Assembly: GCA_020629055.1 (NCBI GenBank)
Contig: JAHDEB010000028.1
Span: forward strand, 1-43,649
Direction: 5' to 3'
DNA length: 43,649 bases
Origin: Chloroflexota bacterium
Lineage (GTDB): Bacteria; Chloroflexota; Anaerolineae; Promineifilales; Promineifilaceae
Position 1 is the stretch's first letter, and each line of letters begins with the position of its first letter. A program made the translations under genes and the position numbers. Shown piece by piece: positions 1 through 8,727 of the stretch. The notes beneath the pieces were generated by a model. That model ran no database searches, had not been told where the DNA came from, and saw only the letters and a program-made list of their open reading frames with translations.

Positions 1-42
1 CGAGAGAGATATTGTCTGTTTAGGACTTTCACCCCCTCCCTG

Positions 43-60
43 CCTCCCCCGATGGGGAGG
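43..60. other. GC-rich hairpin downstream of the EamA gene
   Basis: CCTCCCC and GGGGAGG form a perfect 7-bp inverted repeat with a CGAT loop, just past the stop codon of the leftward exporter gene. No clear U-tract follows in the leftward direction, so it may be a weak terminator or an mRNA-end stabiliser. Confidence 0.35.
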
Positions 61-82
61 AGCTAGTAAGAAGACAATCGGC

Positions 83-949
83 TTAGGCTTCAAGCCCAAC
101 GGGGTTATCTTGAACCGAAAATATGACCCGGCCGATAATGGCTATCACGACGATGACACTACCCATAATGGCGTAGAAACCAGGTGTTTCCCCTGCGAAT
201 AGTGCAACCCAAATCGGGTTCAAAATCGGCTCTATCGCCATGATAACGATTGTCTCAACCGCTGACAGATGTTTAATGGCGATCGTGTAAAAGATAAAAG
301 AGATTCCGATTTGAAAGATTCCCAATCCTAAAACCAGCAAGACATTGGTAGATGAAAAATCTTCGGTAAATATGAAAGGCAATCCGATTAAAAACGCGAG
401 GGCGGCTCCGAAAACGACGATTTCACCAGCATTGCCATGTTGCGAGCGCAACAGCATCACCATGCTAGCCATGCAAACACCGCTAATAATGGCCACAATG
501 TTGCCGTAAAACCCTTCGGTGGATAGTTGGTCAGCGAAAAAGAGTGCCATCCCCGGGATAATTAATCCCACGGCGGCCCAGTCTATCCAACGTGGTTTTT
601 CAGCAAGAAAAAAGAAGCTGCCTAAAATGACCCAAATTGGGGCGGTAAATTGCAAAAAAATCGCATTGGCCGCTGTCGTCATTTTTGTCGCAATAATAAA
701 GGTTAGATTTGTGAGCGTATAGGCGACAGCACCCAGAATCATATTCCGGTTGAATTTGGGCCAAGAATAGCCAGGGCCACCCATCTTTCTCATGGCGATA
801 GCGATGATGACGGCCGAGATGCCGCTGCGAGCCCCATTTAAGGGGAGCGCTTCCCAAGACGAAAGTTTAATAAACACGCCCCCAAGGCTAAACATAGACG
901 AAGCGAGCAGTAGAAGGAGTATGGCGCGTAAGCGGGTCGATTGGATCAT
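83..949 (-). CDS. EamA/DMT-family transporter, probable exporter
   Basis: A 288-aa integral membrane protein made almost wholly of hydrophobic segments, about ten by eye, arranged as two tandem halves. This is the EamA (drug/metabolite transporter) layout and the usual length for the family. Recognisable pieces are an N-terminal segment with SLGGVFIKLS, the APIWVILGSFFFLAEKPRW stretch in the first half, and AIEPILNPIWVALFAGE in the second half; EP-near-the-end and a following G-E are typical of EamA repeats. Members export amino acids, nucleosides or other small metabolites across the cytoplasmic membrane. The substrate cannot be told from the sequence. The gene stands alone, transcribed leftward, with a 650-bp gap upstream. 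Confidence 0.9.
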   Translation of the reverse strand: MIQSTRLRAILLLLLASSMFSLGGVFIKLSSWEALPLNGARSGISAVIIAIAMRKMGGPGYSWPKFNRNMILGAVAYTLTNLTFIIATKMTTAANAIFLQFTAPIWVILGSFFFLAEKPRWIDWAAVGLIIPGMALFFADQLSTEGFYGNIVAIISGVCMASMVMLLRSQHGNAGEIVVFGAALAFLIGLPFIFTEDFSSTNVLLVLGLGIFQIGISFIFYTIAIKHLSAVETIVIMAIEPILNPIWVALFAGETPGFYAIMGSVIVVIAIIGRVIFSVQDNPVGLEA

Positions 950-1600
950 ATAAAAAACTTTGGCACACAGATTTGAATCGAATTTTAGCCTGATTTTGGT
1001 CTAAAACTTTAAAGCTTATAAGTTTCATAATACTGTGCGTTTTGCTTGGCAAAATCTTATAATTATGCCCGCTCTTTATTAAGGACCAAGTTGATAATAC
1101 CCCCATGGCACATATCATCATTGCCTCATCTGAAAATCGGTTCAAATCCCTCTTGTTTGCTGAAAAGAAAGCCAGTCAGGATCCATGACTGAATGATCAC
1201 GGTTACAGGGCGCCTGTTAAGGTAACTTCATCCTCGTTCCTAAGTTACCATTTTGTTTTTGCAGATGATGCTGGGGCCGGCAGTGGTTTAACAGAGTTAA
1301 ATAGAGAGCAAAAATATTAGCCTAGAAAGAGGAAAGAAACGTTCACACGACCCAATGATTTATCTGAATTCGTCATGACCAGCTTGGTTGCCAATTATTT
1401 GATTGCTTTTGCCACTTTTAGCAAATAAATCGACTTGTAAGCTTGATAAAATCGTGACCCAGTAAATACGGACAAAATAACAATGTCATTATTGATGCCA
1501 CCTCACCACTGCGAAACATATCATCCCGCTTTGGGCTGATCAATTGTTGGGGTTGGCTGTGAAAAATCGGGATTCCCCGATTTCTATTAAGGAGAAAAAG
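950..1600. other. 650-bp gene-free stretch with possible hairpins
   Basis: No convincing gene is seen: the open frames here are short and lack family features or good ribosome sites. It holds an A/T-rich upstream region for the exporter, a hairpin TTTTAGCC...GGTCTAAAA near 985-1008, and a stem GGTAACTT (1221-1228) / AAGTTACC (1242-1249) followed by ATTTTGTTTTT, which resembles a weak rightward terminator. An earlier GTTAC at 1202-1206 could pair with the GTAAC of that stem instead, so two structures exclude each other. Confidence 0.4.
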
Positions 1601-2779
1601 ATGAGTAATTTTAGATCAAATCGAAACCGATTCTTGTCGATAGGCTTCACCGCACTGTTTCTGTTGATTGCGACAACCGCATTTGCAAATGAAACAGACC
1701 CGGAAGACGGGCAGCCTGATTCAGGGCAAACCCTGGAACCAATCGGTTTTGAGCAGCTAAAGTCTGCTGATGAACTAGTTGGTTTACAACAAATATCTTT
1801 AAATGAAACGCGACTCGTTGAATACCGAGCTGATGGGGAAGTTCGACAACGGTTTACACCACCTGCAAAGAGAAGTCCACAAGCGCCACAAACCGCCACC
1901 TTTACGGTTACCTATAATCCTAGCAATTGCCCGAGTGGCACCCAGCCTTGGCCGGCTGCGGCAAAGACCTCTTTCCGATATGCATTGGATATATTTGAGG
2001 GGATCGTTAACTCAAGAGAGACGATTCGAGTGGATGCGTGTTGGCTAGACTTAGAACAAGGGATTTTAGGTGCGGCCGGTGCAACAAACTATCAAGCAAA
2101 CTTCACGAATGCGCTTGCGACCAATGTGTGGTTTCCAAATGCGTTGGCGAATGCTTTGGCCCAAAAAGATGTCAGCCCCGGTGAATCAGATATCACCGCG
2201 CAGTTTAGTGCCAACACCAATTGGTATTTTGGTACAGACGGAGCAGTGAGCCCTTCTCAATACGATTTTGCTACGGTTGTTTTGCATGAAGTTGCGCATG
2301 GTCTGGGCTTCAGCGGCTCTATGCAAGTAGGAACATTAAACGGCCAAGTGGTCGGCCGTTGGGGATTTGGCACCGGTGCTCCATTTACTTATGACCTATT
2401 TGTGGTTAACGGCGGGAATCAATACTTGATTGATACGAGTATTTTCCCCAATACTTCGCCACAGCTGGCCCAACAGTTGCAAAGCAACAATTTGTTTTTT
2501 GTGGGTAGTGAAGCATTTTGGGCAAATGGGCGCAAAGGGGTTCCTTTATATGCACCGGCCAACTGGGTTCAGGGGACCAGCTACTCCCACTTGGCTCTTA
2601 GCTATCGGGATACCCCAGAATCATTAATGGTAGGCTTCTTGTCGAATGGAGAAGCAAATCATTCATTTGGCCCCGTTACCGTTGGCTTGATGAACGACAT
2701 GGGCTGGAATGAAGCGCTGCCGGTTTTCAATTATTCTGAATTGACCACAAAGACGTTCATGCCAATGGCTCGCCGGTAG
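1601..2779 (+). CDS. Secreted HExxH zinc metalloprotease-like protein
   Basis: A 392-aa exported protein. The ATG at 1601 is chosen because AAGGAG sits 6 bp upstream and the product then begins with a clean signal peptide (basic MSNFRSNRNR, hydrophobic core, AFA|N cleavage). An in-frame upstream TTG would add 19 residues before it. The motif HEVAHGLGF at residues 229-237 supplies two zinc-binding His and the catalytic Glu. It resembles the metzincin start HExxHxxG, but the third ligand expected three residues after that Gly is not His or Asp (it is Gly), so a distant ligand must be used if it is active. The protein ends in FMPMARR, a tail like those of the two large surface proteins further right. 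The substrate is unknown. Confidence 0.8.
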   Translation: MSNFRSNRNRFLSIGFTALFLLIATTAFANETDPEDGQPDSGQTLEPIGFEQLKSADELVGLQQISLNETRLVEYRADGEVRQRFTPPAKRSPQAPQTATFTVTYNPSNCPSGTQPWPAAAKTSFRYALDIFEGIVNSRETIRVDACWLDLEQGILGAAGATNYQANFTNALATNVWFPNALANALAQKDVSPGESDITAQFSANTNWYFGTDGAVSPSQYDFATVVLHEVAHGLGFSGSMQVGTLNGQVVGRWGFGTGAPFTYDLFVVNGGNQYLIDTSIFPNTSPQLAQQLQSNNLFFVGSEAFWANGRKGVPLYAPANWVQGTSYSHLALSYRDTPESLMVGFLSNGEANHSFGPVTVGLMNDMGWNEALPVFNYSELTTKTFMPMARR

Positions 2780-2784
2780 AATGG

Positions 2785-3714
2785 CTAGCCAGTGAAGCGA
2801 TACGCTTCTCGGCCGGTGTAAGCTGTTTGAACTTCAAGCAGTGCACCGGCCATTGGCTCTCCGCTCAGATGTTTTTCACTAAGCATAATGCGAGCAGTCG
2901 CGATATAGAGGGTGTCTAGATTTGCTCCCCCAAACGTGCAACAGGTGATATTGGTCGCGGGTAAAGCGATCGATTCCATGAATCGGCCGTTAGCCGGATC
3001 CCATCGATAAACCCCATTCCCATTAAAGTGAGCCACCCATAGTTTGTCTTCACTGTCTATCGTCATTCCATCCGGATACCCTACCCCATATGGGATTTTG
3101 ATCGCCGGCCGGCCATTTGCAATTTCACCAGATGATTTATCGTAATCGAACGCCATGATTTGACGGGTGGGGGTATCGATGTAAAACATCGTATCTTCGG
3201 CCGCATTCCAAGCCATCCCATTTGAAATTGTTATGTTTGACAAAATCGGTTGCACCGTCTTGTCAGGGTCTAGCCGATACAGAGCGCCCGCATTTTTCTC
3301 TGAATAATATCCCATGGTCCCTGCATAGAAGCTCCCATTCGGCCCTGGTTTGCCATCATTAAACCGATTGCCAGGTAAATGAGATTCTGGGTCTGCAATC
3401 TGTTCTAACTTTTCTGTATTTGGGTCGAAAAATGCAAAGCCATCAGCTAAGGCGACGATTAATCCCCCTGATTCTCGCAAACCGACTGTCCCAATCGCAC
3501 TGCCTAAATCATACAGCCGCTCCTCGGCCGTTTGTGGGTCGTACCGATAAAGTTTTTGAGCATTGATATCGACCCACCACAAAACCTGTTCTCGATCATC
3601 CCAAAGGGTCCCCTCGCCCAGTTCTTGTCTTGTGTTTGATATCGCTTTGGCATGGGGGAAATCTTGCCCGATACCGAGAATTGCTTTGATTTTAGTGGAG
3701 TATGAAAATGCCAT
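2785..3714 (-). CDS. SMP-30/gluconolactonase/LRE family protein
   Basis: A 309-aa six-bladed beta-propeller enzyme of the SMP-30 family, which hydrolyses sugar lactones or related esters with one divalent metal ion. The usual metal and active-site positions can be seen: Glu in LGEGTLWDD (about residue 34), Asn in RFNDGKPGPNG, Asn in TISNGMAW and Asp in GYPDGMTID. There is no signal peptide, so it is probably cytoplasmic. GAGG upstream of the ATG is a plausible ribosome site. The gene converges with the metalloprotease gene, leaving only 5 bp between the stop codons. The exact substrate cannot be assigned; family members include gluconolactonase and L-arabinolactonase. Confidence 0.92.
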   Translation of the reverse strand: MAFSYSTKIKAILGIGQDFPHAKAISNTRQELGEGTLWDDREQVLWWVDINAQKLYRYDPQTAEERLYDLGSAIGTVGLRESGGLIVALADGFAFFDPNTEKLEQIADPESHLPGNRFNDGKPGPNGSFYAGTMGYYSEKNAGALYRLDPDKTVQPILSNITISNGMAWNAAEDTMFYIDTPTRQIMAFDYDKSSGEIANGRPAIKIPYGVGYPDGMTIDSEDKLWVAHFNGNGVYRWDPANGRFMESIALPATNITCCTFGGANLDTLYIATARIMLSEKHLSGEPMAGALLEVQTAYTGREAYRFTG

Positions 3715-3862
3715 GGAGCCTCAAAAAAATTATTAGTGGATGAACGTTTCGTTATGGTACTACGAAATACCGCTTAAGCTGTACTTTAGGTGGCATCATT
3801 TTGGCCACAGACATATGATTGGGCAACAAATTTTATCCCGATATTCAAGAAGGAAATAAAAG

Positions 3863-4204
3863 ATGACCGAAGGAACTAATCAACCATTTTTTGAATTACG
3901 ACAATACGAAATTAAAGAAGGCCAGCTTGACCGCTGGGTTGAATTTATGGATGGGACCCTGATTCCATTTCAACGCTCATGCGGTATGGTGATTGTGGGG
4001 AGCTGGTTTGTTCGTGAAACAAATCAATACGTCTGGATTCGTCGCTTCGAGAGCGAAGAGAATAAGGTTGCCTTGTATCAGGCCGCCTATGAAAATGATT
4101 TTTGGTTGAAAGAAGCCCGGCCGATGGTCGAAACCATGCTTGATCGTGAAACCGGCATTAAGGTTACCAGAATGGAGCCGACCGCATTGTCGATCATTCG
4201 CTAA
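3863..4204 (+). CDS. NIPSNAP family protein
   Basis: A 113-aa single-domain protein of the NIPSNAP (dimeric alpha/beta-barrel) family. The sequence opens with FFELRQYEIKEGQLDRWVEF and contains YVWIRRFES, both characteristic. AAGGA lies about 9 bp before the ATG. The biochemical role of bacterial NIPSNAP proteins is poorly defined; the fold is shared with small monooxygenases and stress-response barrel proteins. It is the only rightward gene between two leftward ones and seems monocistronic, converging with the HEAT-like gene after 9 bp. Confidence 0.85.
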   Translation: MTEGTNQPFFELRQYEIKEGQLDRWVEFMDGTLIPFQRSCGMVIVGSWFVRETNQYVWIRRFESEENKVALYQAAYENDFWLKEARPMVETMLDRETGIKVTRMEPTALSIIR

Positions 4205-4213
4205 AATCGCTCA

Positions 4214-4732
4214 TTAAAGCTTCTTTGTTTTAAGTATATTTCGGATTCTTGCTTTGACAGATGGGGCCTCAGAGATCATTGCTGACTCTAATAGCTGATC
4301 TGCTTCATCTGAAAAGCTGGGGTGCTGGGCTGCCAACTGATTAAAACCGTTGTAGCTCCACGCGCGAACAAATTTATTCTTATCTTGAAGGCCGCTTCGC
4401 AAAAACGGTTCGATGGTCTCGATATGCTCGGCCGTGATCGGCATGAAGCGGATGCTTTGCAGAACGTGCAAACGGGATTCCCACTCGACGAGCTGCGGGA
4501 GCAGGCGATAGACCTCGTCAATTCGGTTGGCTGAAACCGAATTCCCCGCTTCTAAATATGCTTTTAGCTGCCACGTAGCCCCTTTCTGCGTATGGGGGAA
4601 TTCAAGCATGCGAATAAGGGTGTCTACAAAGTAATCTTCTTTTTGATGACGTTTAAACGTACGACGAATGTCATCGGCCGATTTGCCATCCCACTCTGCG
4701 GTGGCTTGTTCCAAACTGCACATAACGGTCAA
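4214..4732 (-). CDS. HEAT/ARM-like helical repeat protein, function unknown
   Basis: A 172-aa protein that looks all-helical. Segments such as RIDEVYRLLPQLVEWESRLHVLQSI, AEHIETIEPFLRSGLQDKNKFVRAWSY (broken here across HEAT units) and SVKARIRNILKTKK repeat the HEAT-like pattern of paired amphipathic helices, including 'KNKFVRAWSYNGF', which is typical of a HEAT B-helix. There is no signal peptide or membrane segment. Such proteins usually act as protein-binding scaffolds. The partner is unknown and no function is proposed. The gene is convergent with the NIPSNAP gene and divergent from the glycosyltransferase gene. Confidence 0.65.
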   Translation of the reverse strand: MTVMCSLEQATAEWDGKSADDIRRTFKRHQKEDYFVDTLIRMLEFPHTQKGATWQLKAYLEAGNSVSANRIDEVYRLLPQLVEWESRLHVLQSIRFMPITAEHIETIEPFLRSGLQDKNKFVRAWSYNGFNQLAAQHPSFSDEADQLLESAMISEAPSVKARIRNILKTKKL

Positions 4733-4777
4733 TATACCGCAAAAGTGATGATTTCCCCACGGTTTATCGATGACATA

Positions 4778-4805
4778 TTGGATGTGTTCGCCCCCATGCT
4801 ATAAT
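4778..4805 (+). promoter_or_regulatory. Sigma-70-like promoter for the glycosyltransferase gene
   Basis: TTGGAT (4778-4783) and a perfect TATAAT (4800-4805) are separated by 16 bp, about 57 bp before the ATG at 4862. Confidence 0.6.
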
Positions 4806-4861
4806 CCGCCGCGGGTTGCAGGGCGCTCAAGTTACGCGCGAACCCAAAGGTGGAAAACGGA

Positions 4862-5569
4862 ATGAAGCTATCAGTCATTATTTGCTGTTATAACGAAAAA
4901 GATTCAATTCAAGGGGTGATCGACGCTACGGCGGCTGTCGATTTAGGGGCTAACTGGGAAAGAGAAATTATTGTTGTCGATAACTTTTCTACCGATGGAA
5001 CCCGCGATATCTTGTCTAAACTTGACATGCCGGAATTGAATGTGATTTATCACAAAGAGAATTTGGGGAAAGGCTCTTCAATTCGATCCGGGATCGAGGC
5101 GATGACCGGGGATTATATGATTATTCAAGACGCAGATACTGAATATGATCCGGCCGAACATCGGAAATTCTGTGATAAAGTCGCCGTCGAAAATAATTCA
5201 GCCCTGTTCGGCTCACGGGTGTTAGGTGGGCAAGCCATCTATGAATATGCCCATGCTTACTGGGGCGTTCGCATGTTAACCGGCACAACCAATTTGCTGT
5301 TTGGTGGCAAGCTAACCGATGTGGCAACCGCTACAAAGATGGTGCGGGGAGACTTGGTGAAGTCTTTGAACCTAAAAGGGACAACGTTTGATCTAGACTT
5401 TGAATTGCCCTGTAAAATTTTGTTGGCGGGTCATTCGATTGAAGAACTCCCCATTAGCTACAGTCCACGTACGTACGAAGAAGGCAAAAAGATAACGGTG
5501 ATGGATGGGGTGCGTGCTTTGCAGGTAATTGTGATGACTCGGCTGTTTCCAGGTCCCCTCTATAAATAG
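4862..5569 (+). CDS. Family 2 glycosyltransferase, DPM1-like
   Basis: A 235-aa soluble GT-A-fold glycosyltransferase. The N-terminus SVIICCYNEKDSIQGVID, the IIVVDNFSTDGTRDIL strand and the DADTEYDP motif (DxD-type, metal and nucleotide-sugar binding, near residue 97) are typical of GT2 enzymes related to polyprenyl-phosphate mannose/glucose synthases. No membrane segment is present, as in the short DPM1 type. The ATG at 4862 is preferred over a GTG 12 bases upstream because AAAGGTGG ends about 9 bp before it. It probably transfers a sugar from a nucleotide donor to a lipid carrier or envelope glycan at the inner face of the membrane. Its acceptor is unknown. Confidence 0.88.
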   Translation: MKLSVIICCYNEKDSIQGVIDATAAVDLGANWEREIIVVDNFSTDGTRDILSKLDMPELNVIYHKENLGKGSSIRSGIEAMTGDYMIIQDADTEYDPAEHRKFCDKVAVENNSALFGSRVLGGQAIYEYAHAYWGVRMLTGTTNLLFGGKLTDVATATKMVRGDLVKSLNLKGTTFDLDFELPCKILLAGHSIEELPISYSPRTYEEGKKITVMDGVRALQVIVMTRLFPGPLYK

Positions 5570-5607
5570 CTCTGACTGGTTCGAAATGGGTATTGAATGT
5601 TTCGCTC

Positions 5608-7056
5608 TTAGATATCAATCCGGTTGCTTGGTTTCTCTTTTGATTGGGTAAAACGCCCTTTGTATGATGTCAGAGACGGCCGTGTGACCCCGATATCAAT
5701 TTTCTTGTTTGAGGCGCGCCTAAATTGCCATTGCACAAACCGCACCCGATGGGCCATCGCTCTGCCCATGTTCCACAATAGTTTTGACCCTAAATTGGGA
5801 TGATTGTCGATCAAGCTCATCGTCGCATTTCGATTCAGACGCAGAACTTTAGCTCCCGCTTTGCCTGCCAATAATCTGGCGCTACGTAGACCTTCATCAA
5901 AGAGGGCCAGCTCACCGGTAATTTGCCCCGGCCGCAGCGTAGCCATCCGCTTGAAGTCTCCATCTGCTTCACCGGGGCGTTCAGGGTCGTACCAAACTTC
6001 GACCGTTCCATCTTGGATCAAGTAAAGCTCAGTGCCAACTTCACGAATTTCAGCGATCACTTCCCCTTTCTCGCAACACATTTGGTCCAGCTGTTCGGCC
6101 AAAATCTCACGGTCGGCGTCTGTCAATCCGATACCGATATCAGAATTGGTTAAAAAGGTTGCGATATCTTTTACCTTTTGCAGTTCATCGTCTGTGGCCG
6201 GTGCATAACGATTCCCTTGGGTGAATTGCAGCCCTAAAAAGTTTGCAATCATCCTTCGCGTGTCTTCAGGGCGTTCGAATTGGGGCCAATGACCCGCTTT
6301 TGGCATGATACGCAAGTCCGCTTTTGGCCACTCATCTGCGATTACACCGGCATCCCGAAGGGGGACGGTGTTGTCTTCAGCTCCCCAAATGACAATGGCT
6401 GGGGTTTGGATCGCATCAAAGCGGCCGCTGAGGTCATTATTGGCCATCGCATCAAAGCACTCCGCCCGAACGACCCCTTGATCCGGGCGTCGCGCGTCGC
6501 TTTTAAGCCGTTTGTAATCTTTGTTGGTGATACCGCTTCGTTCCGCAAAGGAGGCCGGCCGCATAATGCGATCTGTAATCGTCGATGAAATTTGCTCGAT
6601 AAATCGTGCGATAAACCTTGTAGACGAAAATTGTTCTAATTTGGTGATGGGGGAAACGATGTAGTTGATGTAGGTTGATAGCTTGCCGGTTACGGTGGGG
6701 GAGATCAAGATCATCCTAGAAACGAGGGCTGGGAAGCGTTCGGCCATTGTGATTGAAATCATTCCGCCCATCGAATGGCCGACTAAAATCACGGGGCCGT
6801 CATATAGTTTTTCCACAAACTCTGCGAGCAGATCAGCATATTTTTCAATTGTGACCTGTTTTTTCATGCGTGGAGAATTTCCGTAGCCAGGTAGGTCAAC
6901 CGCAATACACCAATATCTTTGGGACAACAATTTCATTAATGGTGACATCGCATAGGCTGAGCTTGACCAACCATGAACGAGTAGAACCAGTTGGCGGTCC
7001 CGTCTCCCCTCTTCTTGAAAATGTATGACTTGATTACCGACGCGTAGTGTTGACAC
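5608..7056 (-). CDS. Alpha/beta hydrolase fused to a cyclic-nucleotide-binding domain
   Basis: A 482-aa two-domain protein. Residues 1-277 are an alpha/beta hydrolase: oxyanion region LVHGWSSS (26-33), nucleophile elbow GHSMGG with Ser95, acid Asp228 in WGAEDNTVPL and base His256 in AGHWPQFERPE, so the triad is complete. Residues about 310-440 form a cNMP-binding (CAP-type) domain with a phosphate-binding cassette at 381-393, GELALFDEGLRSA, which has the canonical Gly-Glu and Arg-Ser-Ala. No helix-turn-helix follows; the C-terminus is basic and short. This suggests an esterase or lipase-like enzyme gated by cAMP or cGMP (inference). The start is GTG, with GGGA about 10 bp upstream. The gene is convergent with the glycosyltransferase gene. 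Confidence 0.88.
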   Translation of the reverse strand: MSTLRVGNQVIHFQEEGRRDRQLVLLVHGWSSSAYAMSPLMKLLSQRYWCIAVDLPGYGNSPRMKKQVTIEKYADLLAEFVEKLYDGPVILVGHSMGGMISITMAERFPALVSRMILISPTVTGKLSTYINYIVSPITKLEQFSSTRFIARFIEQISSTITDRIMRPASFAERSGITNKDYKRLKSDARRPDQGVVRAECFDAMANNDLSGRFDAIQTPAIVIWGAEDNTVPLRDAGVIADEWPKADLRIMPKAGHWPQFERPEDTRRMIANFLGLQFTQGNRYAPATDDELQKVKDIATFLTNSDIGIGLTDADREILAEQLDQMCCEKGEVIAEIREVGTELYLIQDGTVEVWYDPERPGEADGDFKRMATLRPGQITGELALFDEGLRSARLLAGKAGAKVLRLNRNATMSLIDNHPNLGSKLLWNMGRAMAHRVRFVQWQFRRASNKKIDIGVTRPSLTSYKGRFTQSKEKPSNRIDI

Positions 7057-7548
7057 CTAGATGTTTTCCCTCGCTATCGCGATTCGCAATTTATCTATCG
7101 ACTGCTACTTCTTAGCCGAAAACCTTGTATGGTGTGAAACGTGATGACGACAGCTTTTCCAGTGACTGTGGTCCCACGACCTGCCGTATATGATACCCCG
7201 TTTTGCTAAGGATTGGTCGAACTCGGCCGAAAATTGAGACAAAAGTCTCAAATTTTCTGTAAACCAGTTTACAATTGACGTTAATGTACCAGTGAAAACA
7301 GGGGAATTTTAAGTTTAAATTTAGATTCAAATTCTATTTTGTAATTATTTGACGTTGCGATTACTTTGACCATGCGCAAAAAAAGAGCCTTCTTTTAAGC
7401 TAAGAGAATTGTAGCCAGATCGTAAAACCGACCTGCGCACTAATCAAACGCTTGTTAGAATAACCAATTGAAGTTATTTGATCCTGCCCCTTTGCGATAA
7501 AATATTTGTTCAGTGGTCTTCACTGAAATGTAATTCTGGAGAACAAAC
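7057..7548. other. 490-bp regulatory gap with two adjacent palindromes
   Basis: No gene is supported here. Between the divergent hydrolase and acyl-CoA dehydrogenase genes lie a hairpin (arms 7229-7240 and 7245-7257, stem TTGAGAC/GTCTCAA plus an A/T extension, AAAA loop) and directly next to it the palindrome TGTAAACCAGTTTACA (7258-7273; 7-bp arms, CA centre). A TTGACG follows at about 7275. These look like regulator-binding or mRNA leader elements. One CGGCCG also lies in the gap. Confidence 0.45.
7258..7273. promoter_or_regulatory. Palindromic operator-like site
   Basis: TGTAAAC-CA-GTTTACA is a perfect 7-bp inverted repeat with a 2-bp centre, the size of a TetR- or GntR-type operator. Because it lies upstream of an acyl-CoA dehydrogenase gene, a fatty-acid regulator is possible, but no such regulator gene is in the window. 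Confidence 0.45.
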
Positions 7549-8718
7549 ATGTTTAGCTACGACTTTTTAACCGATGAGCACCGTGAGATTCAGGCGATGG
7601 CACGCCAATTTGCCCAAGATCAAATTGTGCCAATTGCGGAGCATTTTGATCACACGGGTGAATTCCCGATGGAAACAGTAAAAAAGATGGGGCAGCTGGG
7701 CTTCATGGGTATCGAAGTGCCGATGGAATACGACGGCGCAGAGATGGACCCATTGGCTTATGCGATTGTGATGGAAGAGATTTCGAAAGCGGATGCTAGC
7801 CATGGAACGATTGTTTCGGTCAATAATTCACTTTATGGAAAAGGTCTATTGCTGTTTGGGACGGATGAACAAAAGAAAAAATATTTAGCTCCCGTTGCAA
7901 GGGGCGATAAATTAGGCGCTTATTCTTTGACAGAACCGATGAGTGGAAGTGACTCCGGAACGATGAAGAGTCGGGCGGTATTAAATAGTGCCGGAACCCA
8001 CTATGTTTTGAACGGCGTAAAATCTTGGGTGACCAATGGCCCCGTCGCAGATTACATTGTTGTGTTTACCATGACCGAGCCAGAAAAAGGACACAATGGG
8101 ATTACGGCGTTTATGATCGAAACAGACAAGCCGGGCATTTCGATCGGGAAGACGGAGCCCAAACTTGGGATTCGTGCCAGTGCTACCTGTGAGATCCACT
8201 ACGACAACTATGAAATACCGGTTGAAAATATGATCGGGGAGTTGGGCAAAGGGTTCAAAGTGGCGATGACAATTCTTGACCACGGCCGGATCGGAATCGC
8301 AGCACAGGCCCTAGGCATCGCTGCGGCCGCGTACGAGGCTAGCGTGGCTTACGCCAAAGAGCGTGAAGCGTTCGGTCAAAAAATCGGACAGTTTCAAATG
8401 ATTCAGCAAAAATTAGCTGATATGTATGTTGAAGTTGAGTCGAGCCGGATGTTGACTTACCATGCCGCTTTAGAATCGGCCAAGGCGAAAAAGAACGGCA
8501 CTCGCTTTACGCTGCCAGCCAGCGCGGCTAAATTGAAGGCGAGTGAGACCGCGATGTGGGTTGCAACCGAAGCGGTGCAAATTCATGGTGGGATGGGCTA
8601 TTCAAAAGAGATGCCGATTGAACGGTATTTCCGTGACGCCAAGATTACCCAGATCTATGAAGGGACAAGTGAAGTTCAGCGTATGGTGATTTCACGTAAT
8701 TTGACCGGCTTGCGGTAA
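7549..8718 (+). CDS. Acyl-CoA dehydrogenase, short-chain type
   Basis: A 389-aa FAD-dependent acyl-CoA dehydrogenase catalysing the first oxidation step of beta-oxidation or of branched-chain amino-acid breakdown, passing electrons to ETF. Length and motifs are standard: helical N-domain, YSLTEPMSGSDSG in the FAD/substrate region, the central GFKVAMTILDHGRIGIAAQALG signature, QIHGGMGYSKE, and the catalytic base Glu371 in IYEGTSEVQR, the position used by short- and medium-chain enzymes. GGAG lies about 9 bp before the ATG. No ETF, thiolase or enoyl-CoA hydratase gene is nearby, so chain-length preference is inferred only from the Glu position and overall similarity to butyryl-CoA dehydrogenases. 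Confidence 0.95.
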   Translation: MFSYDFLTDEHREIQAMARQFAQDQIVPIAEHFDHTGEFPMETVKKMGQLGFMGIEVPMEYDGAEMDPLAYAIVMEEISKADASHGTIVSVNNSLYGKGLLLFGTDEQKKKYLAPVARGDKLGAYSLTEPMSGSDSGTMKSRAVLNSAGTHYVLNGVKSWVTNGPVADYIVVFTMTEPEKGHNGITAFMIETDKPGISIGKTEPKLGIRASATCEIHYDNYEIPVENMIGELGKGFKVAMTILDHGRIGIAAQALGIAAAAYEASVAYAKEREAFGQKIGQFQMIQQKLADMYVEVESSRMLTYHAALESAKAKKNGTRFTLPASAAKLKASETAMWVATEAVQIHGGMGYSKEMPIERYFRDAKITQIYEGTSEVQRMVISRNLTGLR

Positions 8719-8727
8719 TCAGTAATC

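Noticed and set aside
32..60. G-rich minus strand as a possible G-quadruplex
   Set aside because: Only three runs of three or more G are present besides the hairpin arm; the simple hairpin explains the pattern better.
1138..1150. GGTTCAAATCC, resembling the T-loop of a tRNA
   Set aside because: The flanking bases do not form a 5-bp T stem, and no anticodon arm, D arm or acceptor stem can be built around it.
7112..7330. Possible 72-aa leftward gene in the hydrolase/dehydrogenase gap
   Set aside because: The frame crosses two palindromes, its protein is low in complexity and it has no plausible ribosome site.
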